Positions 24,609 through 31,348 of a DNA stretch of 33,155 nucleotides are shown piece by piece. Source of the DNA: Microvirga tunisiensis. Lineage in GTDB: Bacteria > Pseudomonadota > Alphaproteobacteria > Rhizobiales > Beijerinckiaceae. The translations under genes were made by a program, and so were the position numbers. Below the pieces are notes generated by a model. It had not been told where the DNA came from and ran no database searches. It saw only the letters and a program-made list of their open reading frames with translations. Each line of letters opens with the position of its first letter. Within the stretch, counting starts at the first letter, position 1. The stretch covers positions 1 through 33,155 of the forward strand of contig NZ_VOSK01000048.1 in NCBI RefSeq assembly GCF_009296175.1, read 5' to 3'.

Positions 24609-24651
24609 AAGAGCCTGCTGTCCTCGGAGATTGGCTCGTCTTCAGCTCCCC

Positions 24652-24747
24652 AAGCCATCTGGATCACCGGCCTTGTGCCGGTGATCCAGATGGCTTGAAG
24701 CGCCGCGGCTTTCCCGTCGGGATGGCCGGGACAAGCCCGGCCATGAC
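24652..24747 (+). repeat. Bipartite hairpin repeat, family 1, copy 2
   Basis: The first hairpin has a perfect 20-base-pair stem (24652-24671 with 24677-24696) around the loop CTTGT. The second has the 9-base-pair stem ATGGCCGGG/CCCGGCCAT (24722-24730 with 24736-24744) around ACAAG. It lies between the convergent thioesterase and Lrp genes. The stems could act as a two-way terminator, although there is no clear T-run. Confidence 0.85.
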
Positions 24748-24811
24748 GCCATGGGAAGTGCATGATGAACCAGCCTCTCAGGATGAGGGCTGTGGTCTGT
24801 GAGCCAAACGC

Positions 24812-25267
24812 CTAGAACGGCAGCGCCACGCTGGTCTTGATCTCCTTGAGGATCACGTTGGTGCGGACATAGCGGATGCCGGGCAGGCGAAACATGAACT
24901 CGTCCAGAAATTCGTTGTAGGCCTTCATGTCGCACACCACGACGCGCAGGTGATAATCGGCGTCTCCCGTGGTCGCGAAGCACTCCATGACCTCGGCGCG
25001 CTCTGTTACACGTGAAACAAATTCGTCGACGAATTTCGCATCGTGCCGCTCCAGCGACACATGCAGGACGGCCGAGGTGGCAAACCCCGCCTTTTCCCGG
25101 TCCACCAGCGCCGAATAGCCCACGATCACGCCGGATTCCTCGAGCGCACGAACACGCCGCCAGCAGGCCGAGGTGGACATGCCCACATCCTCGGCCAGCT
25201 GCTGGTTCGTCGTGCGGCCCTCCTTCTGCAGCTGCGCCAGAATGTGCTCGTCCTGCTTCTCGATCAT
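24812..25267 (-). CDS. Lrp/AsnC-family transcriptional regulator
   Basis: This 151-residue protein has an N-terminal winged helix (about 5-60: DEHILAQLQKEGRTTNQQLAEDVGMSTSACWRR) and a C-terminal RAM/AsnC effector domain (about 70-145) with CFATTGDADYHLRVVV, the typical GxxDYxL ligand and oligomerisation element. Family members form octamers that bind 15-base palindromes and respond to amino acids. It is divergent from the oxidoreductase at 25429 with 161 bases between, a classic arrangement for local control. An aromatic amino acid such as phenylalanine or tryptophan would be a sensible effector (inference). Confidence 0.92.
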   Translation of the reverse strand: MIEKQDEHILAQLQKEGRTTNQQLAEDVGMSTSACWRRVRALEESGVIVGYSALVDREKAGFATSAVLHVSLERHDAKFVDEFVSRVTERAEVMECFATTGDADYHLRVVVCDMKAYNEFLDEFMFRLPGIRYVRTNVILKEIKTSVALPF

Positions 25268-25282
25268 GGCGCCCTTCGCTGC

Positions 25283-25367
25283 TGGTAGACCCTACCACTT
25301 ATAGGGCTATTGCATGCTTTTCTACCACATGCGCCGATCAGGAGAAATGAATAGGAAACACCTACCA
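25283..25367. promoter_or_regulatory. Candidate Lrp-type binding region
   Basis: TGGTAGACCCTACCA (25283-25297) is a 15-base palindrome with perfect 6-base arms, the size usual for Lrp/AsnC sites. The half-site CTACCA recurs at 25322-25327 and 25362-25367, so the three right halves start 30 and 40 bases apart, close to whole helical turns. This fits DNA wrapping by a multimeric Lrp protein. The regulator is the adjacent divergent gene (inference). Confidence 0.55.
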
Positions 25368-25428
25368 GCCGTTCGGGATTATCCTTGAACAGCCAGCAAA
25401 CGGCGTCTCTCGTTTCGGGATCAAGCCT

Positions 25429-28400
25429 ATGAACCGCGCTCCGTCACTCGATGCCTACCAGCTTGCCGACCGCTACGCCCGGGAAACCGGCAGGGTCTTC
25501 CTGACCGGCACGCAGGCCATCGTCCGCATCGTGCTCGACCAGGCCACGCGGGACAAAGCCGCGGGCCTCGATACGGCGGGCTTCGTGTCCGGCTATCGCG
25601 GCTCGCCGCTCGGCGGCGTCGATCTCGAACTCTGGCGCGTGAAGGAACAGCTGAAGGCGCACCGGATCGAGTTCCTGCCCGCCGTCAACGAGGACCTTGC
25701 GGCCACGGCCGTCCTCGGCTCGCAGCAGGTCGAGACCAATCCCGACCGGCAGGTCCAGGGCGTCTTCGGTCTCTGGTACGGCAAGGGCCCCGGCGTCGAC
25801 CGCTCGGGTGACGCCCTCAAGCACGGCAACGCCTATGGCTCGTCGCCGCATGGCGGCGTGCTGGTGATCGCGGGCGACGACCATGGCTGCGTATCCTCGT
25901 CGATGCCGCATCAATCGGACGTCGCCTTCATGAGCTGGTTCATGCCGACGCTCCATCCGGCCAGCGTCAGCGAATACCTCGCATTCGGCGAATACGGCTA
26001 TGCGCTGAGCCGCTTCTCCGGCATGTGGGTCGGCTTCAAGGCGGTGTCGGAGATCGTCGAGTCCGGCGTCTCCGTCGAGCTGCGCCCTCCCCGCCAGTTC
26101 CGGGAGCCCGATTTCACGCCGCCGCCCGGCGGCCTGCATTATCGCTGGCCGGATCTGCCGGGACCTCAGATCGAGGAGCGCGTGGAGGCGAAGAAGCATG
26201 CGGTCTATGCCTTCGCCAAGGCCAACCCGATCGACCGCCGCCTCTATGACCTCCCGAACGCCTCCTACGGCATCGTCACCGCCGGCAAGGCCCATCTCGA
26301 CCTCATGGAAGCCTTGCGGCTGATCGGCCTCGACGAGGCCGCCTGCCGCACGCATGGCATCGACATCTACAAGGTCGGCATGGTGTGGCCGCTCGCCCTG
26401 CACGACGCCATGGAGTTCGTGAAGGGCAAGCGCGAGATCCTCGTGATCGAGGAAAAGCGCGGCATCATCGAAAGCCAGTTCAAGGAATACTTTTACGATT
26501 ATCCAGGCTCGAAGCCCGAGCGGATGGTCGGCAAGCACGACGAAACCGGCGAACGGCTCATCCCCTGGACGGGCGAGTTGACACCGCGTTTCCTCGCGGG
26601 CGTTCTGGCGAAGCGCCTCGATCCGATTTTTCCCGATCTCGATCTCAACCGTCGCGCATCATCACTGTCGCCGGAGCCCGAGCGCGTCATTGCCGTGCCG
26701 GGTGCAACGCGCACGCCTTACTTCTGCTCCGGCTGTCCGCACAACACCTCGACCAAGGTGCCCGAAGGATCGAAGGCGCTCGCCGGCATCGGCTGCCACT
26801 TCATGGCAAGCTGGATGGACCGGGAGACCTCGTCCCTCATCCAGATGGGCGGCGAAGGCGTCAACTGGGCGGCGTCTTCGAGGTTCACCGGCCAAGGCCA
26901 CATCTTCCAGAACCTCGGCGAAGGCACTTATTATCATTCAGGCTCGATGGCGATCCGGCAGGCCATCGCGGCGGGCGCCAACATCACCTACAAGATCCTG
27001 TTCAACGACGCGGTCGCCATGACGGGCGGCCAGCCTGTCGACGGACCGGTGAGCGTCTATGCCATCGCCCACAGCGTCCGCGCCGAAGGCGTGTCGCGCA
27101 TCGCGCTGGTGTCGGACGATCCGGACAAGTTCATCCCGGCCGACCTGCCCAAAGGCGTGACGATCCATCCGCGCGAGGATCTCGACGGCGTGCAGAAGGA
27201 GCTGCGCGACATCCCCGGCGTCACGGTGCTGATCTACGAGCAGACCTGCGCCACGGAAAAGCGCCGCCGCCGCAAGCGTGGGCAGATGGAAGACCCGAAG
27301 CGCTTTGCCACGATCAACGACCTCGTCTGCGAAGGCTGCGGCGATTGCTCGGTGGCCTCGAACTGCCTGAGCGTCGAGCCGAAGGAGACGGCTTTCGGCC
27401 GCAAGCGCAAGATCAACCTCTCCACCTGCAACAAGGACTTTTCCTGCCTGGAAGGCTTCTGCCCCAGCTTCGTCACCGTTGAGGGAGCCACACGCAAGGC
27501 CAAGACCACGACGGGCTTCGACGCCGCCGCACGGGCCGCGACGCTGCCGCCCCCTGCACTTCCCGCTCTCGAAAAGCCGTTCGATCTGCTGGTGACCGGC
27601 GTCGGCGGCACGGGCGTCGTCACCATCGGGGCGCTCATCAGCATGGCGGCGCATCTGGAAGGACGCGGCGTGTCGGTGCTGGACTTCACGGGCTTCGCGC
27701 AGAAATTCGGGCCCGTCCTGAGCTACGTCCGGCTTGCGGCCAATCCCGAAGCCCTCCACCAGGTCCGTATCGATCAGGGCGCCGCCGATGCGCTGATCGG
27801 CTGCGATCTGGTCGTCAGCTCCTCGCCCAAGGCGTCAGGGACCTATCGCAACGGCACGCGGGCCGTGATCAACACGGCGGAAATGCCGACCGGCGATGTG
27901 GTGCGCTTCCGCGATGCGGATCTCGCCGGCCGGACGCGCCTGCGGGCCATCGAGCGGGTGATCGGCGCCGGAAACATGGCGACGATCAACGCCAATGCGC
28001 TCGCCGATTCGCTGCTCGGCGACACCGTCTATGCCAATGTGATGATGCTCGGCTTCGCATGGCAGCAGGGGCTGGTGCCGGTTTCGTTCGAGGCGCTGTC
28101 GCGCGCCATCGAACGCAACGGCGTGACCGTCGAGCGCAACAGGCAGGCCTTCGCCTGGGGCCGCCTCTTGAGCGCCGATCCCGATATCGTGCGCCAGGTT
28201 GCCGGCGACACGCCGGAAGAGGTCGAGACGCTCGACCAGGTGATCGCGCGCCGGGCCGCGTTCCTGACCTCGTACCAGAATGCCGCCTATGCGGCCCGTT
28301 TCGAGGCCATGGTGACGCGGGTGCGCGAGGCCGAAGGCGCTCTCGGTTCCGAGACGCTCACCGACGCAGTGGCGCGCTCGCTGTTCAAGCTCATGGCCTA

Positions 28401-28899
28401 CAAGGACGAGTACGAGGTCGCGCGCCTTCACATGGAGACGGGCTTCCTCGACGAGTTGCGGCAGCAATTCGAGGGCGACTTCACGGTGCATTATCATCTG
28501 GCACCGCCGCTCCTCCCGTCGAAGCTCGATGCGCGGGGCCGCCCCCGCAAGCGCAGCTTCGGTCCCTGGATCCAGACGCCGATGTCCGTTCTCGCCAAGC
28601 TGAAGGTGTTGCGCGGCACCCCCTTCGACCTCTTCGGCTACACGGCCGAGCGGCGCACGGAGCGCGCCCTGATCGACTGGTACGAGGGCCAGGTCGACAG
28701 GATCCTGGCAAACCTCGACCCACAGCGCCTTGCCGATCTTCTGGCCATCGCCAAGGCTCCGATGGACATCCGCGGCTACGGTCCGGTCAAGGAAGCCGCC
28801 ATCCATCAGGTGCGGTCGAATGTCGAGCGCCTGTGGGAACGTCTCGCTACGGAACCCGCGGTCATCGACACCCGTGCGCGGCAGCAGCTTACCGCTTGA
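25429..28899 (+). CDS. Indolepyruvate:ferredoxin oxidoreductase, fused alpha-beta form
   Basis: This 1156-residue single-chain enzyme oxidatively decarboxylates arylpyruvates to aryl-acetyl-CoA using thiamine diphosphate and iron-sulfur clusters. The N-terminal region (about 1-400) is the pyrimidine-binding part. Residues 430-600 hold CSGCPHNTS (from about C432) and the TPP region with GHIFQNLGEGTYYHSG. Residues 634-690 carry a cysteine-rich cluster region (CEGCGDCSVASNC and CNKDFSCLEGFC). From about 722 there is a gamma-type domain, VTGVGGTGVVTIGALIS. This architecture is known from aerobic proteobacteria. Given the neighbouring paa genes, phenylpyruvate to phenylacetyl-CoA is a sensible reaction. 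There is no obvious strong ribosome site before the ATG. Control is probably by the divergent Lrp protein. Confidence 0.93.
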   Translation: MNRAPSLDAYQLADRYARETGRVFLTGTQAIVRIVLDQATRDKAAGLDTAGFVSGYRGSPLGGVDLELWRVKEQLKAHRIEFLPAVNEDLAATAVLGSQQVETNPDRQVQGVFGLWYGKGPGVDRSGDALKHGNAYGSSPHGGVLVIAGDDHGCVSSSMPHQSDVAFMSWFMPTLHPASVSEYLAFGEYGYALSRFSGMWVGFKAVSEIVESGVSVELRPPRQFREPDFTPPPGGLHYRWPDLPGPQIEERVEAKKHAVYAFAKANPIDRRLYDLPNASYGIVTAGKAHLDLMEALRLIGLDEAACRTHGIDIYKVGMVWPLALHDAMEFVKGKREILVIEEKRGIIESQFKEYFYDYPGSKPERMVGKHDETGERLIPWTGELTPRFLAGVLAKRLDPIFPDLDLNRRASSLSPEPERVIAVPGATRTPYFCSGCPHNTSTKVPEGSKALAGIGCHFMASWMDRETSSLIQMGGEGVNWAASSRFTGQGHIFQNLGEGTYYHSGSMAIRQAIAAGANITYKILFNDAVAMTGGQPVDGPVSVYAIAHSVRAEGVSRIALVSDDPDKFIPADLPKGVTIHPREDLDGVQKELRDIPGVTVLIYEQTCATEKRRRRKRGQMEDPKRFATINDLVCEGCGDCSVASNCLSVEPKETAFGRKRKINLSTCNKDFSCLEGFCPSFVTVEGATRKAKTTTGFDAAARAATLPPPALPALEKPFDLLVTGVGGTGVVTIGALISMAAHLEGRGVSVLDFTGFAQKFGPVLSYVRLAANPEALHQVRIDQGAADALIGCDLVVSSSPKASGTYRNGTRAVINTAEMPTGDVVRFRDADLAGRTRLRAIERVIGAGNMATINANALADSLLGDTVYANVMMLGFAWQQGLVPVSFEALSRAIERNGVTVERNRQAFAWGRLLSADPDIVRQVAGDTPEEVETLDQVIARRAAFLTSYQNAAYAARFEAMVTRVREAEGALGSETLTDAVARSLFKLMAYKDEYEVARLHMETGFLDELRQQFEGDFTVHYHLAPPLLPSKLDARGRPRKRSFGPWIQTPMSVLAKLKVLRGTPFDLFGYTAERRTERALIDWYEGQVDRILANLDPQRLADLLAIAKAPMDIRGYGPVKEAAIHQVRSNVERLWERLATEPAVIDTRARQQLTA

Positions 28900-28914
28900 G
28901 GATTGATCCTCGAC

Positions 28915-29001
28915 GTCATCACCGGCCTCGTACCGGTGATCTCGTTTCGAGAGGCATTGCGCTCTTCACATCGGGATGGCCGGGACGAGCCCGGCCATGA
29001 C
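28915..29001 (+). repeat. Bipartite hairpin repeat, family 1, copy 3
   Basis: The first hairpin is ATCACCGG.../CCGGTGAT (28918-28940) and the second ATGGCCGGG/CCCGGCCAT (about 28976-28998), joined by about 35 bases. It starts 15 bases after the oxidoreductase stop in a convergent intergenic region. It matches the complement of copy 1 and the hairpins of copy 2. Confidence 0.85.
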
Positions 29002-29073
29002 GGGAGCGGTACTGGTGCGACGGGATCATGGACATCGCTGGAAGAGCCGCGGCCTTTCGCTCACCTCCTCCAC

Positions 29074-29150
29074 GTCATCACCGGCCTCGTGCCGGTTATC
29101 CCGATGGATTGAAGCGCCGCACCTCACCGGACCGGGACGGCCGGCCAGGA
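29074..29150 (+). repeat. Bipartite hairpin repeat, family 1, copy 4 (degenerate)
   Basis: GTCATCACCGGCCTCGTGCC from 29074 repeats the first hairpin of copy 3 almost exactly, with one mismatch in the second arm (GGTTAT). The following GATTGAAGCGCCGC segment matches copy 2. The second hairpin (CGGGACGGCCGGCCAGGAC region) is degraded. Together with copy 3 it fills most of the 280 bases between the convergent oxidoreductase and receiver genes; no gene is seen there. Confidence 0.7.
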
Positions 29151-29179
29151 CGGCGAGGAAAACGCTTGATGAACCTGCC

Positions 29180-29593
29180 CTAGGAATCCTGGGACACGCT
29201 GCTTTGCGGCGGCGTCGCCATCGCTTTCTGCAGGGCCGCCACCAGATCGTCCGGGAGAATGGGCTTATGGAGGAAGGCGGCATTGGGCGGCAGGTCGCCG
29301 GGGCCGGGCCCGGTTTTGCCGGAGATCACGAGCACTCCCACCTCGGGCCAGCCCTGCCGGACCAGCCGGGCGAATTCGAAGCCGTCGATGGAGCCCGGCA
29401 TGTCCACGTCCGTGAGGACGACGGAGATGTCCGGCCGGCTCTTCAGCACCTCGAACGCTTCGTCGGCATCCTGGGCCTCGACGACCCAGAACTCGGCCTC
29501 TCGCAGAATATCGACCTGCGTCAGACGAACGAGCGGCTCGTCTTCGACCAGGAGAACGACAGGGTGTTTCACAACTCTGCGATGCGGTTTCAT
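29180..29593 (-). CDS. Stand-alone CheY-like response regulator receiver 1
   Basis: This 137-residue single receiver domain has no output domain. It has the acidic pocket in VVLLVEDEPLVR, the phospho-acceptor Asp in VVLTDVDMPGSIDGFE, Ser in VLVISGKTG, and Lys in FLHKPI. The ATG at 29593 is the best fit to the domain boundary; an ATG at 29656 would add 21 residues. Such receivers may work in phosphorelays or with chemoreceptor kinases. It is the last of a cluster of four similar receivers. The partner kinase is not in the window. Confidence 0.85.
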   Translation of the reverse strand: MKPHRRVVKHPVVLLVEDEPLVRLTQVDILREAEFWVVEAQDADEAFEVLKSRPDISVVLTDVDMPGSIDGFEFARLVRQGWPEVGVLVISGKTGPGPGDLPPNAAFLHKPILPDDLVAALQKAMATPPQSSVSQDS

Positions 29594-29683
29594 GCTCCAG
29601 GAAACGGGCCCGATCCGATCCAGTTCCCTCCGGTCGCACAGGCGCAGGCTTTTCAAACGCGCTGAAGCAGGGCAGGAATTTCG

Positions 29684-30106
29684 TCAGGCGCGTCTGGCTT
29701 TCGCCGTGAGCTGCCTGATCCGATCGATGACGTCCTGTGACGGATAAGGCTTCTTCAACAAGGGACCGGCCTCGCAGAGGGTCGCGGCGATATCCGCCGA
29801 CCGCTCCGCCCCGGAGGTGAGAATCACCTGCGTTCCCGGCATGTTGGCGCGGATCCAGCGCGCCAGTCCGAAGCCATCCATGCTCCCGGACATCTCGACA
29901 TCGCTGAACACCACATCGACGGACACCTCGGGCGACTGAAGGATCACCACCGCCTCTTCCGCGCTGACGGCCTCGTGGACCCGATAGCCGCACTCGCGCA
30001 GGTAATCCGCGATGACGAGACGGATCAGGACCTCGTCCTCGACGACGAGAACGGTCTGAAGAGAAGAATCGGCGTCAGCCGTGATATTTGTCGATAACGT
30101 GCTCAC
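29684..30106 (-). CDS. Stand-alone CheY-like response regulator receiver 2
   Basis: This 140-residue single receiver starts at a GTG (30106). The pocket is VLVVEDEVLIRLVIADYL, the phospho-acceptor is the Asp in VVFSDVEMSGSMDGFG, and the conserved Thr and Lys are in VILTSGAE and LLKKPY. All residues required for phosphorylation are present. It is similar to its neighbours in the DVEM-SGS-DG region, suggesting local duplication. Ninety bases separate it from receiver 1 on the same strand. Confidence 0.87.
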   Translation of the reverse strand: MSTLSTNITADADSSLQTVLVVEDEVLIRLVIADYLRECGYRVHEAVSAEEAVVILQSPEVSVDVVFSDVEMSGSMDGFGLARWIRANMPGTQVILTSGAERSADIAATLCEAGPLLKKPYPSQDVIDRIRQLTAKARRA

Positions 30107-30152
30107 TTTCTGCTAACCGCCGAGCTTTTGTCTTGGTTCCACCCGCCCTGCC

Positions 30153-30560
30153 TCACGGGGGTTCCGGCCAGTTGAGGCTGCTGATGACGAGGTCGACGAC
30201 CTGGGACGCGCGATACGGCTTGCGAATGAGCAGGCCGAGGTCACCGAGGTCCAAGTCGCCCGACCCGTCCCCATCCGCAGAAGCGACGATGATCCTCATG
30301 GGCTTCTGCTGGGCGCCGACGCGACGCGCCGTCTCCACTCCGCTCCCGGATCCCTGCGGGTCGAGGGCCATAAAGAGGAGGTCGACCCGGACGGCCCCGA
30401 GCACCGTCATGGCCTCCCCGGCGGACCCGGCCTCCAGGACCTTGAATCCCGAGTCGCGCAATTCGTCGCTGACAAGGCACCGGACCCGGACATCGTCTTC
30501 GACAACTAGGATGGTGGGAGGTGTCCGGCGTGGAAGAACCGTGACGGATGCAGCGCTCAT
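30153..30560 (-). CDS. Receiver-domain protein lacking the phospho-acceptor Asp (receiver 3)
   Basis: This 135-residue receiver-like protein starts at the ATG 30560, with AGGGG about six bases upstream; the longer frame to 30728 runs into a repeat. The acidic pocket (ILVVEDDVRVR, from about residue 17), Ser94 and Lys114 (LIRKPY) are kept. The phospho-acceptor position, aligned through VDLLF to VDVVF-SD of receiver 2, is Ala65 (VDLLFMALDPQGSGSG). It therefore probably cannot be phosphorylated in the normal way. Either it is a pseudo-receiver acting without phosphorylation or a decaying copy. The frame is intact, which favours function. Confidence 0.8.
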   Translation of the reverse strand: MSAASVTVLPRRTPPTILVVEDDVRVRCLVSDELRDSGFKVLEAGSAGEAMTVLGAVRVDLLFMALDPQGSGSGVETARRVGAQQKPMRIIVASADGDGSGDLDLGDLGLLIRKPYRASQVVDLVISSLNWPEPP

Positions 30561-30583
30561 TCTTGCCCCTGACGCGATACACT

Positions 30584-30634
30584 GGCGCATCGTGCGGAAA
30601 AGTGGACCCGGTTTTCCGCTCTGGACGATGCGCC
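30584..30634. repeat. Palindromic repeat, family 2
   Basis: This is a two-part palindrome: outer arms GGCGCATCGT (30584-30593) and ACGATGCGCC (30625-30634), inner arms GCGGAAAA (30594-30601) and TTTTCCGC (30612-30619). It lies upstream of receiver 3. A half copy is at 13903. I recall nearly identical palindromes (GCATCGTGCGGAAAA) scattered through Hyphomicrobiales genomes. Confidence 0.8.
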
Positions 30635-30807
30635 GCTTGAGGAATTGAGCATCGGACCGATGCTTCAGGCGGACAACGTCCTTCTGCCTCAACGGTTCTC
30701 CCGGCGTTCGGTCGGGTTCTTCCTTCAATCTGCTGGTCTCAATCGACGGAACAGTCTATCAATGGCCACGTTTCACTTTTGCACTCTCCCGATGTCGCGT
30801 TGGTCCC

Positions 30808-31270
30808 TTGTCTGATCCGAAGCCCTTAGGCGTCATTCTCCTGGTGGAAGACGAACCGTTGGTGCGGCTGGTTGTGGCCGACATTCTCATGGACGCGCAG
30901 TTCCGCGTGATCGAGGCGGCGGACGCGGAGGAGGCCCTGAGGGTTCTGAAGGCCGAGGTCGACGTGGACGTGGTCCTCTCGGATGTCGAGATGCCGCCCG
31001 GCATGAATGGCTATGACCTGGCCCGACGGATCCACGAGAATTGGCCCTCGATGGGAATCCTCGTCGCCTCGGGCCGCGGAGTGGCCGCGAGCCGATGATT
31101 TGCCCCCGGGAGCGGTCTTCCTTGGCAAGCCCTACTCCCACGCGACCCTGGTGTCCCATGTCCTGGCCGCCACTGAAAAGGCCCAGGCCGCCCGCGCCCT
31201 CGCCAAGCCGCAGGGAGGAACCGACGGGACCGCCGATGGCGCGGCTGCGCCCATTCCGAAGACCGCCTGA
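30808..31270 (+). pseudogene. CheY-like receiver 4, frameshifted
   Basis: The frame from TTG 30808 encodes a good receiver: LLVEDEPLVRLVVADILM, phospho-acceptor in VVLSDVEMPPGMNGYD, and MGILVASGR. It then goes out of frame and stops at 31096-31098. The missing end (DDLPPGAVFLGKPYSHATLVSHVLAATEK) is in the +1-shifted frame and runs to 31270. It aligns with the DLPPNAAFLHKPI end of receiver 1, with the conserved Lys. The shift lies around 31065-31095. It may be a real inactivating mutation or a one- or two-base sequence error. The start is weak: TTG with no clear ribosome site. It is divergent from receivers 1-3. Confidence 0.72.
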
Positions 31271-31285
31271 TCGGCCTCATGACAT

Positions 31286-31315
31286 TCGGGCGCAGCTCAT
31301 GAGAACTGCGCCCGA
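31286..31315. terminator. Convergent stem-loop after receiver 4 and the chemoreceptor
   Basis: TCGGGCGCAG (31286-31295) pairs perfectly with CTGCGCCCGA (31306-31315) around a 10-base loop that contains CTCATGAG. It lies between the convergent receiver 4 remnant and the chemoreceptor gene and could terminate both. No T-run follows on the + strand, so its efficiency is uncertain. Confidence 0.5.
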
Positions 31316-31348
31316 TGATCGTTCGAGAATGCGATCCGCCCTTCGTTT

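Noticed and set aside
25444-28806. Three long - strand frames under the indolepyruvate oxidoreductase
   Set aside because: All are antisense to one continuous 1156-residue enzyme with recognisable domains throughout.
13993-29150. Repeats as a CRISPR array
   Set aside because: Copies are thousands of bases apart, form hairpin pairs and have no regular spacers.
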